Below, one piece after another: positions 8,096-15,079 of a stretch of DNA of 17,343 nt; position 1 is the first letter of the stretch; each line of letters opens with the position of its first letter. The notes under the pieces are model-generated. The model made no database searches. It was not told the DNA's origin and saw only the letters and a program-made list of their open reading frames with translations. The position numbers were made by a program, and so were the translations under genes. Source of the stretch: an uncultured Frankiales bacterium (GTDB lineage Bacteria > Actinomycetota > Actinomycetes > Mycobacteriales > SCTD01); assembly GCA_946479905.1 (NCBI GenBank), contig CAMLIA010000078.1:1-17343 (forward strand). Reading direction: 5' to 3'.

Positions 8096-8119
8096 CACTA
8101 CCCGGGTCGCGAGGTAGTG
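8096..8119. repeat. Perfect 7-bp inverted repeat
   Basis: CACTACC (8096-8102) and GGTAGTG (8113-8119) flank a 10-base loop. It lies between the hairpin at 8041 and the lipoprotein pseudogene. It could be a second terminator arm or an operator; nothing decides between these. Confidence 0.35.
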
Positions 8120-8257
8120 GCCTCGTCCGCATTCCCCCTGCAGCGGTGAGCGCGGCAGTGCACCGGATCGCGGCCAGACACAGCGTCCGAGAGATCGTGG
8201 CTCAACCGAGACCGAGCAGGCCGGATGGCCTCCGGAGCGACTGGCAAGATCCCTAGT

Positions 8258-8769
8258 GTGAAGCGGGTCGCAGCAGGGCTGGCGCTACTCGCGATGCTGG
8301 AACTGCTGTCCGCGTGCTCGCCGGCCGTGACGTCCGTGAGCGCCATCGGCTACGACGCTCAGGGGCGGCTGATAGGCGCGCTGAAGGTGTGCCACGGTGA
8401 CTTCGTCGAAGCGCATCTTGCCCCGACCACTCCAGAGGGCGCTGCAGACCTCGGCGCCTGGAGCCGCAGCTCTTCGTTCACAGGCGCGGAGTCATGGCCG
8501 CTGAAGGGCATGGGGACGGGAGCTTGGAAGCCCGTCAACCAACCTCTTCCAGAGCTTGCGCCTGGCGCTTAGTATGTCTTCTGGGCTCAGACGAGCAACG
8601 AGGACAAGAGGAGCGACTTTCTCCGCGTCCGCGCCGTAGACCTTGCCGGCTTGCGCCCGGTCAGGTCCTCATCCGACACGACGGGCCCCTCAAGTCCGAC
8701 GGGGAGAGAACCAGTCGGCTGGCCGTCATCGCCCCAGATGGGCTAAGGCGAGAGCGCTGCGACGACTGA
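8258..8769 (+). pseudogene. Lipoprotein gene broken by a stop codon and a frameshift
   Basis: The GTG at 8258 starts a lipoprotein signal ending in LLSAC (Cys20), followed by a short beta-rich domain (VSAIGYDAQGRLIGALKVC). The frame stops at TAG 8570-8572 after 104 codons. The same frame then continues with YVFWAQTSNEDKRSDFLRV and VDLAGLRP. At about 8655-8662 the sense moves to another frame that continues GQVLIRHDGPLKSDG and ends ERCDD at 8769. Changing TAG to GAG and adding one G to the CCCGG run would give a continuous protein of about 170 residues. A late Tyr-Phe-Trp strand and a terminal Cys are plausible for a small actinobacterial lipoprotein family, but I cannot name it. A 104-residue truncated product is possible. 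Confidence 0.6.
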
Positions 8770-8792
8770 CTGCAGGCAGCAAGAAGCGCCGC

Positions 8793-8942
8793 CTACAGAT
8801 GCGCGGCGAGCCAGCAGAGGCCTCTCAAAGTGAGTCCTACTGCGGCGACCACGAGCCCGATCGCCAGCAACAAGAACCGTCCCTCAAAGCCGAGGAAACT
8901 GCGAGCGCTCCATCTCTGGCTATGCCTGGCGGACGTGGCCAC
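8793..8942 (-). CDS. Possible 49-residue single-pass membrane protein
   Basis: From a GTG at 8942 the frame reads a basic N-terminus, then RFLLLAIGLVVAAVGLTLRG, a convincing membrane helix, and ends WLAAHL with TAG at 8793-8795. No clear ribosome-binding site precedes the start. The case rests only on the charged-hydrophobic pattern, and it has no recognised relative. Confidence 0.3.
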   Translation of the reverse strand: MATSARHSQRWSARSFLGFEGRFLLLAIGLVVAAVGLTLRGLCWLAAHL

Positions 8943-9011
8943 GAACGGAAACCTACTCCCGAGCCAGAGCATGATCGGCGCCCGAGCTTCGACACGCGGG
9001 AACGGCCGTAC

Positions 9012-9113
9012 TTACTTGTCAGGCGTGAACACGTTCACGATGCCGCCGATGATCACGGCAGCTCCCACCAGCGCCACGCACGCCGCGAGGGCACGATCCT
9101 GGAACGCGATCAC
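9012..9113 (-). CDS. Possible 33-residue membrane peptide
   Basis: A GTG at 9113, the first start after an in-frame stop, opens VIAFQDRALAACVALVGAAV followed by a short IIGG segment, ending TPDK and TAA at 9012-9014. It would be one membrane helix with short polar ends, encoded about 70 bp upstream of the 49-residue frame on the same strand. The ribosome-binding site is weak. Confidence 0.3.
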   Translation of the reverse strand: MIAFQDRALAACVALVGAAVIIGGIVNVFTPDK

Positions 9114-9208
9114 TGTCCGAGGCTAACCGTGCAGGCGCGGGTAGCGCCTGCTCGCCGCCAAGGCTCACCGAACTCAGGGCCGGGGTAGTCCGTCGCTACA
9201 CGCTCTGC

Positions 9209-9227
9209 CCCGGCGAAGGGGGCCGGG
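9209..9227 (-). terminator. Possible terminator of the hydrolase operon
   Basis: CCCGGC (9209-9214) and GCCGGG (9222-9227) pair around a 7-base loop, 25 bases beyond the hydrolase stop at 9253. The stem is GC-only and there is no T-run. Confidence 0.3.
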
Positions 9228-9252
9228 ACGCCTGCGGCTTCCGGTGGGGCGA

Positions 9253-10053
9253 TCAGGTGTCGGCGAAGCAGTGCCGAAGCGCAGCATTGACCAGTCCGGG
9301 TTGCTCCCACAGCGCGAGGTGACCCGCCCCTTCGACCGCCGCGGCCCGCGCACCGCACACGCGCGCGCAGGCCTGCACCACGTCCCACGGCGCGTACGGG
9401 TCGAGGCTGCCGGTCAGGAACGTGACGGGCATCGTGAGCCGCGCGAGCTCCTCGTCCGTCAGGTCGAGGTCACGGATCCTGGCCGCCGGGACCCCAGGCG
9501 ACAGCGGCGGGTTGAGGGCCCCGACGAGCTGGTAGAGGTAGGCGAGGTCGGGCCGCTGCTCGCAGAAGGCGTCAGTCAGCGACGGCACCCGGCCGAGCTC
9601 CTGCGCGGGCCAGCCACCGGCGGCGAGCGACGCGGTGAGCTGTTCCCAGAACGCCTGCGCTTCAGGTGGGAACACGCCCGCGAGGGACGAGAGCGCGGTC
9701 ACCGACAGGCAGCGGTCGGGGTGGCGGACGGCGTACCGGAGGGCGGTCCAGCCGCCGAGCGAGTGCCCGACGACGTGCCATGCCTCAAGGCCGAGGTGGT
9801 GCCGGACCGCCTCGAGGTCGAGGGCCCCGGCGACGGGGCCCGACGAGGAGTGCACGTCGGTAGAGCGGCCGGCGCCGCGCCCCTCGACCACGACGACCGT
9901 GAAGTCCGCGGCGAGGTCGACGACCTGCTGGAACCAGATGGCCCGGTTGCCGTTCGCACCGTGCAGCAGCACCACCGCCGGACCGCTGCCGCAGACCTCG
10001 ACGCCGATCTCGTCGTCACCGGACGCGACGAGCAGCGCCGCCCGGGAGGTCAC
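9253..10053 (-). CDS. Alpha/beta hydrolase
   Basis: A 266-residue alpha/beta-hydrolase-fold enzyme with the full catalytic set visible. The nucleophile elbow is GHSLG with Ser98, the acid is probably Asp218 (TGSLDPYAPW), and the base is His245 (GAGHLALWEQP). The oxyanion-hole strand is VVLLHGANGN. There is no signal peptide. The GTG start at 10053 overlaps the aldehyde dehydrogenase stop codon (GTGA), making it the third gene of a coupled minus-strand unit; the frame stays open far upstream but that part is antisense to coding sequence. Members of this fold in ring-cleavage pathways hydrolyse C-C or amide bonds, as in the N-formylmaleamate deformylase NicD. Whether this one acts on an amide, ester or C-C bond cannot be read from sequence. 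Confidence 0.9.
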   Translation of the reverse strand: MTSRAALLVASGDDEIGVEVCGSGPAVVLLHGANGNRAIWFQQVVDLAADFTVVVVEGRGAGRSTDVHSSSGPVAGALDLEAVRHHLGLEAWHVVGHSLGGWTALRYAVRHPDRCLSVTALSSLAGVFPPEAQAFWEQLTASLAAGGWPAQELGRVPSLTDAFCEQRPDLAYLYQLVGALNPPLSPGVPAARIRDLDLTDEELARLTMPVTFLTGSLDPYAPWDVVQACARVCGARAAAVEGAGHLALWEQPGLVNAALRHCFADT

Positions 10054-11483
10054 GCGAGCGAGCCCTCCACCCCGACGACCTGCTCGCCCGTGAAGAACGT
10101 GATGGTCTCGACCGTGCCTTCCGTGCCGAGCCCTGACAGCCCCCACGCGGGACGCGGAGCCATGAGGTGCAGCGAGAGCGGCGAGACGCCGTTGACCTTC
10201 ACCCCGCCGGCCCGGACGCGTCGCGCCACAGCCAGGGCCGCCTCGGTGTCGGTGCCGACGACGTAGCCCTCGAGGCCGTACGGCGTGCCGTTGGCCAGCG
10301 CCACGGCCTCGTCCACAGAGTCGTAGGGGTGCACCGTCGCGACCGGGCCGAACACCTCGTGCAGCGAGTCCGACGGCGCGACGCCCGTGACGAGCGTCGG
10401 CGCGAGGAAGCTGCCGCCGAGCTCGGGCAGCGGCGTGGAGCTGTGCGCCTTGCCGCCGAGGGCGGAGACGGCCGCCTGCAGCTGGGCGAGGTGCCCGCTG
10501 TGCACGATCGGGCCCATCTGCGAGTCCGGCGACAGCGAGTGCCCGAGCCGCACCTCGGCGAGCGCGGCGAGGCAGGCGTCGAGGACCTCGTCCGCGGCAG
10601 CGGCCGGGACGACCAGCCGGCCGAGGGAGCGGCACCACTGGCCGTTGAGCGTGGTCATGAGACCGACGACCGCGGCGGCGACCCGCGCCGGGTCGGCGTC
10701 GGGCATGACCACGAGCGGGTTGTGGCCGCCGAGCTCGAGCTGCACCGGGCGCAGCGTCTCGACGGAGGAGGCCGCGATCGCCCGGCCCCCCGCGAGCCCG
10801 CCGGTGAAGGAGACCGCACGGATCCGCGGGTCGTCGACGAGCGCCTGCCCGACGCCGACGTCGCCGTGCACCAGCTGGAACACGCCAGGAGGCAGGCCGA
10901 TCTCGGCGGCGGCGTCCGCAAGCGCTCCCGAGCCGTGCGGGGCCAGCTCGCTCGGCTTGAGGATCACCGGGCAACCGGCCCCCAGGGCGGACGCGACCTT
11001 GTGGGCCGCCATCGGGGCGGGCGCGTTCCACGGCACGAGCGCGAGCGCGGGTCCCAGCGGCAGCCGGCGCACCTCGACGTCGCCCGCAGGACCCTCGAAG
11101 GTGCGGGTCAGCAGCCCCGCCCGGAGCTGCTCGGCCACCAGCCGGAACGCCGCGTGCACGATGAACGACAGCATCGACGTCTGGCTGATCGGGGCGCCGG
11201 TGGTCAGCGACTCGCGGCGCGCGACCTCCTCGCAGTGCGGGGCGAGCGCGTCGGCGTAACGCTCCAGCCAGCCGGCCCGCTCCTCGGCGGACAGCTCCGA
11301 CCAGGTCCCCGACTCGTGCACCCGCTGCGCCGCCGCCACCGCACGCGAGAGCTGCTCCGGCGCCGTCGCGAGCGCGGGCTGCACCTGCTCACCGGTGTTC
11401 GGGTCCTCCAGCCAGCGGCCGAGGTCGACGGCCGGCGCGGCCCGGGAGCCGTCGACGAGGTCGAGAAGCGCGGGCAGAGTCAT
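10050..11483 (-). CDS. NAD(P)-dependent aldehyde dehydrogenase
   Basis: 477 residues, the usual length for the ALDH superfamily, with all key residues present. PWNAP has Asn153, VILKPSE has cofactor-binding Lys176, SFTGG opens the nucleotide site, LELGGHNP carries the general base Glu250, NGQWC carries the nucleophile Cys284, and EVFGP (Glu376) is the usual ribose contact. It should oxidise an aldehyde intermediate to the carboxylate in the cytoplasm. The ATG at 11483 follows AAGGAG closely, and its ATGA overlaps the stop of the flavin-reductase gene, which decides the start over the longer open frame. Substrate is unknown; a semialdehyde produced by oxidative ring opening would suit the neighbours. 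Confidence 0.93.
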   Translation of the reverse strand: MTLPALLDLVDGSRAAPAVDLGRWLEDPNTGEQVQPALATAPEQLSRAVAAAQRVHESGTWSELSAEERAGWLERYADALAPHCEEVARRESLTTGAPISQTSMLSFIVHAAFRLVAEQLRAGLLTRTFEGPAGDVEVRRLPLGPALALVPWNAPAPMAAHKVASALGAGCPVILKPSELAPHGSGALADAAAEIGLPPGVFQLVHGDVGVGQALVDDPRIRAVSFTGGLAGGRAIAASSVETLRPVQLELGGHNPLVVMPDADPARVAAAVVGLMTTLNGQWCRSLGRLVVPAAAADEVLDACLAALAEVRLGHSLSPDSQMGPIVHSGHLAQLQAAVSALGGKAHSSTPLPELGGSFLAPTLVTGVAPSDSLHEVFGPVATVHPYDSVDEAVALANGTPYGLEGYVVGTDTEAALAVARRVRAGGVKVNGVSPLSLHLMAPRPAWGLSGLGTEGTVETITFFTGEQVVGVEGSLA

Positions 11484-12409
11484 GGTGCTCCTTGCAGTCG
11501 CAGTCCGAGACCGGCCACCAGCCGGCTCACGCCGTCGAGGTCGAGGCCGCCACCGAGGTCGAGGTGCGCGACGCCGCTCTTCAGGGCCGTCAGCGCGTTG
11601 GCCTGCCCGAGACCGCCGGCGTCGCTGAGCCGCACCGCCACCGGCACCGGGCGGGCCACCAGCACCGCCTCGCGGCAGGCCTCGCGCACCTGCAAGGGAC
11701 CGGCCGTGCCGTCGTCGCACAGCACGACCGCTGCGGGTGCCAGCCGGGCGACGGTCGCCACCGACGTACCGAGGTCCTGCGGTGCGACGGCGAAGGCGTC
11801 CACGAGGACGACCCGCGGGCGCTCGTGCAGGTCGGCGCGCGACAGCAGCCCGCGTGCCGCCGTCTCGACCCCGGCCACCGTGGACACGAGGTCGGTCGGC
11901 GCGGCGTGGGTCAGCACCACCTCGTCCGGCAGCTGGTCGGCGAACTGCCCCCAGGTGCGCGAGTGGTAGAGCAGCGGCGAGGTCGTGCGCGGCGTCGCAG
12001 CGGCCAGCACCTCACCCACGAAGATGGTGTGGTCGCCGCCCTCGTAGGCGTGCGCCACCGCGCAGTCCAGCCAGCCCAAGGCGGTCGAGAGCAGTGGCGA
12101 CCCGGTCTTCGCGGTCTCCCACTCCTCGCCGGCGAACCGGTCGGTGCCGGGCTCGAACCGCGCGAACCGCTGCCCGAGGTCGGTGTGGTCCTTCGCGAGG
12201 ATCGTCACGCCGAAGACCCCGGTCTGCACGAGCAGGTCGTGGACGAACGCGGTGCGTGCCAGGCACACCGACACCAGCGGCGGGTCGAGGCTCACGCTGC
12301 TGAACGAGCTGGCGGTCACGCCGTACCTCTGCTCGTCGTGGACCGTCGTCACGAGGGTGACCCCGGTCGGCCACTGGCCGAGCACGGCACGGAAGGTCGC
12401 GGCGTCCAC
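11480..12409 (-). CDS. Flavin reductase fused to a degenerate HMG-CoA-lyase-like (DRE-TIM) domain
   Basis: About 309 residues. Residues 1-157 are a flavin reductase (NADH:FMN/FAD type) domain: FRAVLGQWPTGVTLVTT, GVTASSFSSVSLDPPLVSV, GDHTIFVGEV and LLYHSRTWGQF. Residues about 180-305 look like the C-terminal half of an HMG-CoA lyase/isopropylmalate-synthase barrel: VVLCDDGTAGPLQVREA, PVPVAVRLSDAGG, LGQANALTALKSGVAHLD, and a final VAGLGL. The H-x-H metal ligands of that family are replaced (VRLSD), and the GCP-containing loop is missing, so lyase activity is unlikely. The reductase should supply reduced flavin to an oxygenase, probably the divergent acyl-CoA-dehydrogenase-like protein. Start is uncertain: GTG 12409 fits the family N-terminus, and CTG 12412 or TTG 12439 are in frame. 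Its stop overlaps the dehydrogenase start. Confidence 0.85.
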   Translation of the reverse strand: MDAATFRAVLGQWPTGVTLVTTVHDEQRYGVTASSFSSVSLDPPLVSVCLARTAFVHDLLVQTGVFGVTILAKDHTDLGQRFARFEPGTDRFAGEEWETAKTGSPLLSTALGWLDCAVAHAYEGGDHTIFVGEVLAAATPRTTSPLLYHSRTWGQFADQLPDEVVLTHAAPTDLVSTVAGVETAARGLLSRADLHERPRVVLVDAFAVAPQDLGTSVATVARLAPAAVVLCDDGTAGPLQVREACREAVLVARPVPVAVRLSDAGGLGQANALTALKSGVAHLDLGGGLDLDGVSRLVAGLGLRLQGAP

Positions 12410-12440
12410 CAGGGCACTGTAGAGCCTTGTCCCTTCCAAC

Positions 12441-12453
12441 GGAACAGCGTTCC
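12441..12453. promoter_or_regulatory. Shared operator copy 1, divergent promoter of reductase and oxygenase
   Basis: GGAACAGCGTTCC is an inverted repeat (GGAAC/GTTCC around 3 bases) between the divergent flavin-reductase and acyl-CoA-dehydrogenase-like genes. The 18-bp stretch 12437-12454 matches 15076-15093 at 15 of 18 positions. Confidence 0.65.
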
Positions 12454-12469
12454 AGTTATGGTGCACCTC

Positions 12470-13747
12470 ATGGCTCTCACTGCGGAACGGCTCCTCGAGG
12501 ACATGACCGACGCCGAGCGCGCCCGCGCCGAGGTCGTCGAGAAGGTCCTCCCCACGGTGCGCGAGCTCGCCTCCGCCGCGGACGCGGCCGGCGAGTTCCC
12601 GGCCGAGCACGTCGCGCTGTTCAGGGACAGCGGCCTGCTCGGTCTCGTCGTCCCGGAGGAGTACGGCGGGATGGGCGGCGGCCTGCGCGACCTCGCCGCG
12701 ACGACCTACGCGCTCGGGACCGTGTGCGGGTCGACGGCGCTGTCGTACTTCTTCCACTGCAGCTCGAGCAGCCGCGGGCTGCTGCCGCTCGGCGCCATCG
12801 AGGTCGGTCTCTACACCGACGAGGAGGTCCCCGTCGTCCGCGCCTTCGCCGAGAAGGTGCTCACGTCGATGGGTCGCGACGGCCTCTGGATCGGCAACTT
12901 CGCGAGCGAGGCCGTGAAGGCGTCCAACGCGAACGTGCTCATCCAGACGACGGCCAAGCGGGTCGACGGCGGCTGGCAGCTGTTCGGTGAGAAGTCGTTC
13001 GGCTGCCTCACGGGGACCGCCGACTACTACCTGGTCACCGCGCGGCGCGAGGACATCGAGGGGATGGACTCGCTGTGCCTGTTCCTCGTCGACCGCACCA
13101 AGCCCGGGGTGCGCAACCGCACGCAGTGGAACGGCCTCGGCATGCGGGCCAGCGCCAACCACGGCATCGTCCTCGACGGCGCGTTCGTCCCCGACGACCT
13201 GGCGCTGACGATCCCCGGCGGGTTCGCCCGCGCGACGCAGGTGAGCCGCGGCTCGTGGGTCGGCAACCAGGTCGCGATCGCGGCCATCTACGCCGGCATC
13301 GCGCGCGGCGCCTACGACTACGCGCTCGACCGCACGATGGGCGCGACCTTCGCCGACACCGGGGCGCCGATCGCGAGCAGCCCGATGCACCAGGTCTTCA
13401 TCGGCGAGGCCGAGCAGAAGCTCGAGAGCGCCCACCTGTGGCTGCGTCGCCAGCTGCTGCTGGAGAGCAGCGACCCGCCCGTGCAGCCCAAGCCGGAGGT
13501 CGTGAAGCTCTGGCGGCTGTCGAAGGGCTCCATCTGCGAGGACTCCTTCGCGGTCGTCACCACCGCGTTCCAGATGTGCGGCACCTCGGCGGCCGTGATG
13601 GACGGACCGCTCGGCCGCGCGATGCGCGACGCCGCCATGGGCCTCGTCCAGGCGTTCCCCGCAACCCGCGGTCGGCTCGACCTCGCGAAGACAGTGGTGG
13701 AGGGACGCGGCTACGCCGGTCTCACGACTCTTCCGTCGAAGGGCTGA
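12470..13747 (+). CDS. Acyl-CoA-dehydrogenase-fold flavoprotein, probable monooxygenase component
   Basis: A 425-residue protein with the acyl-CoA dehydrogenase fold: N-terminal helices, LGLVVPEEYGGMGGG, a central beta domain (WNGLGMRASANHGIVLDG) and a C-terminal helical bundle ending CGTSAAVMDGPLGRAMRDA. In true dehydrogenases the R-D-A is followed by an IYEGT-type segment carrying the catalytic glutamate. Here RDAAMGLVQAFPATR places Ala395 at that position by simple counting. That suits group D two-component flavin monooxygenases, such as DszC-type enzymes, which use reduced flavin supplied by a reductase; a reductase gene is divergent next door. ATG 12470 is chosen to match family N-termini; ATG 12458 would add 4 residues. 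The 3' end overlaps the convergent small gene by 26 bp. Oxygenase rather than dehydrogenase is an inference. Confidence 0.85.
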   Translation: MALTAERLLEDMTDAERARAEVVEKVLPTVRELASAADAAGEFPAEHVALFRDSGLLGLVVPEEYGGMGGGLRDLAATTYALGTVCGSTALSYFFHCSSSSRGLLPLGAIEVGLYTDEEVPVVRAFAEKVLTSMGRDGLWIGNFASEAVKASNANVLIQTTAKRVDGGWQLFGEKSFGCLTGTADYYLVTARREDIEGMDSLCLFLVDRTKPGVRNRTQWNGLGMRASANHGIVLDGAFVPDDLALTIPGGFARATQVSRGSWVGNQVAIAAIYAGIARGAYDYALDRTMGATFADTGAPIASSPMHQVFIGEAEQKLESAHLWLRRQLLLESSDPPVQPKPEVVKLWRLSKGSICEDSFAVVTTAFQMCGTSAAVMDGPLGRAMRDAAMGLVQAFPATRGRLDLAKTVVEGRGYAGLTTLPSKG

Positions 13748-13934
13748 TCCAGCCGGCCAGCAGCTCTTCCTGCTCTTGTTCGCGTCGCAGCCGAAGGGCG
13801 CCGCTGCGGCTGGCGAGCTGGAGCGCGGCCATCAGCCAGGTCCAGCGCTGGCCCGGTGTCGCCGTCCGGACGGCATCGAGGACAGCGTCCTCAGCGCCTT
13901 CGAACGTGACACGTTCCCAGCTCGGATCGGTCAC
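13722..13934 (-). CDS. Small helical protein, partner of the nucleotidyltransferase
   Basis: A 70-residue, probably all-helical protein (GAEDAVLDAVRTATPGQRW, WLMAALQLASRSGALRLRRE, EQEQEELLAGW). The GTG start at 13934 overlaps the nucleotidyltransferase stop (GTGA), so the two are translated together. This pairing of a short helical protein with a GG...DxD nucleotidyltransferase recalls two-gene toxin-antitoxin or MNT/HEPN-like modules. The R-x4-6-H motif of HEPN proteins is absent, and which partner would be toxic is unknown. The gene's 3' end overlaps the convergent oxygenase gene by 26 bp. Confidence 0.65.
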   Translation of the reverse strand: MTDPSWERVTFEGAEDAVLDAVRTATPGQRWTWLMAALQLASRSGALRLRREQEQEELLAGWISPSTEES

Positions 13935-14419
13935 GGCGGCAGCAGCCTCTCCAGGGCGGCGATGTCCTCGAGGTCCTTGGGGCGCCCCGCGGCGCGCTTC
14001 ATCTGGATCAGGTGCCGCACCGAGGCCACGCGCACCCGCCCGTCCTCGAGCTGGATGGACTCCGCGTCGGCGAAGAGCTCCTCGAAGGGCAGGGGCGACT
14101 CGGCGAACACGTCGATCACCCGCAGCTGGTCGGTCGGGTCGAAGAAGGAGAACACCATGAGGTTGCGGTTCTCGATCCAGTCGCGTCGAGTCGCCTCGTC
14201 CGCGAACTCGTGCGCGTCCACCGGGAGCCGGGGCATCAGACCGCAGCCGAGCAGGGCGTCCACGGCGCGCAGCGCGTTGTCGTGAGCGAGGTCGAGCACG
14301 AGGTCGACATCGACGGTGAGCCGGGCGTGGCCCCTGAGGACGACGGCGACACCACCCACCACGACGTAGCGGACGCCGGCGTCGTCCAACGCGCGGAAGA
14401 CGTCGTCGTACAGGCTCAC
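13931..14419 (-). CDS. Nucleotidyltransferase-fold protein (AbiEii/MNT-like)
   Basis: A 162-residue protein with the minimal nucleotidyltransferase signature: YVVVGGVAVVLRGHARLT (GG at 22-23), then the D-x-D metal ligands Asp37 and Asp39 (TVDVDLVLD), and a third acidic residue Asp103 in RVIDVF. The ending KRAAGRPKDLEDIAAL is typical of AbiEii-like or DUF6036-type nucleotidyltransferases found in toxin-antitoxin pairs. It is the middle gene of a coupled set: its GTG at 14419 overlaps the amidase stop, and its own stop overlaps the small helical gene. Coupling to a catabolic amidase is odd. It may nucleotidylate a tRNA or protein target; nothing in sequence names the target. Confidence 0.8.
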   Translation of the reverse strand: MSLYDDVFRALDDAGVRYVVVGGVAVVLRGHARLTVDVDLVLDLAHDNALRAVDALLGCGLMPRLPVDAHEFADEATRRDWIENRNLMVFSFFDPTDQLRVIDVFAESPLPFEELFADAESIQLEDGRVRVASVRHLIQMKRAAGRPKDLEDIAALERLLPP

Positions 14420-15033
14420 CAGCCGAGCGTACGGCTCCAGCGGGCGAGGACCTCGGACTCGCTGACGACGTCGGCGTACTTGTTGTCGAGGTCGAACAGC
14501 GCCTGCTCGTGCGGCCGCGGGTCACGGTCGCCGCAGGCCTCGCGGACGACGACCGGCACGAAGTCGTGCTGGACCGCGTCGAGAGCGGAGGCACGTACGC
14601 AGCCGCTCGTCGACAGACCGCAGACCACGACCGTGTCGACGCCGAGCGCCCGCAGGTCCTCGGCGAGGGAGGTGCCGAAGAAGGCGCTGGCGTGGTCCTT
14701 CACGACCACCGGCTCGCCGTCCACCGGGGCACAGTCCGCGGGGAAGTCACCCAGCGGCGTGGCGAAGACGGTCAGCGACGGGACCTTGCGGTGGAACACG
14801 AGCGGGCGGCTCTCGTCGTACCTCACCTTGGTCCAGAGGACGGGTACGCCGGACTGCCGCGCCGCCTCGACCAGCCGCGTCATCGAGGCGGCGGCCGCCT
14901 CGACGCCGGCGTAGAGCGGCGATCCCTTGTCGAGGTAGGCGTTGCAGAGGTCCACGACCAGCAGCGCGTCCTTCGAGCCGAACCCGAGGCGGTTGCCGAA
15001 GCCCGCGCGCTGGTAGTCGTCGCTCAGGTCCAC
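14416..15033 (-). CDS. Cysteine hydrolase, N-carbamoylsarcosine/maleamate amidase type (isochorismatase fold)
   Basis: About 205 residues from the GTG at 15033, which has a strong AGGGAG site 5 bases upstream; a GTG at 15078 in the same frame would add 15 residues but would sit against the operator. The catalytic triad of the isochorismatase-like cysteine hydrolases is present: Asp28 in LLVVDLCNAY, Lys112 in VVVKDHASAF, and the nucleophile Cys145 in GLSTSGCVRASALDA. The ending (FDLDNKYADVVSESEV) resembles N-carbamoylsarcosine amidohydrolase more than true isochorismatases. The expected reaction is hydrolysis of a C-N bond (carbamoyl or primary amide), releasing ammonia. It fits a pathway for a nitrogen-containing compound. 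It is followed by a coupled nucleotidyltransferase pair. Confidence 0.88.
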   Translation of the reverse strand: MDLSDDYQRAGFGNRLGFGSKDALLVVDLCNAYLDKGSPLYAGVEAAAASMTRLVEAARQSGVPVLWTKVRYDESRPLVFHRKVPSLTVFATPLGDFPADCAPVDGEPVVVKDHASAFFGTSLAEDLRALGVDTVVVCGLSTSGCVRASALDAVQHDFVPVVVREACGDRDPRPHEQALFDLDNKYADVVSESEVLARWSRTLGW

Positions 15034-15079
15034 CGGCTCTCCCTCGTTGCGCGTGTCCGGCCACGTCGGTACGCTCACC

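Larger units (their letters stand above)
8770..9252. other. About 480 bp without a firm gene
   Basis: No ORF of normal size is convincing here. Two very short minus-strand frames with a membrane segment each are listed separately. The plus-strand frames across the stretch have implausible composition. A GC hairpin lies near the right end, after the hydrolase gene. Confidence 0.4.

Noticed and set aside
10167..11969. 600-residue plus-strand frame opposite the aldehyde dehydrogenase
   Set aside because: Arg/Gly/Asp-rich shadow translation; the minus strand has every aldehyde dehydrogenase motif.
11492..12457. Plus-strand upstream extension of the acyl-CoA-dehydrogenase-like frame
   Set aside because: High GC keeps the frame open, but it is antisense to the well-supported flavin reductase and has no family features.
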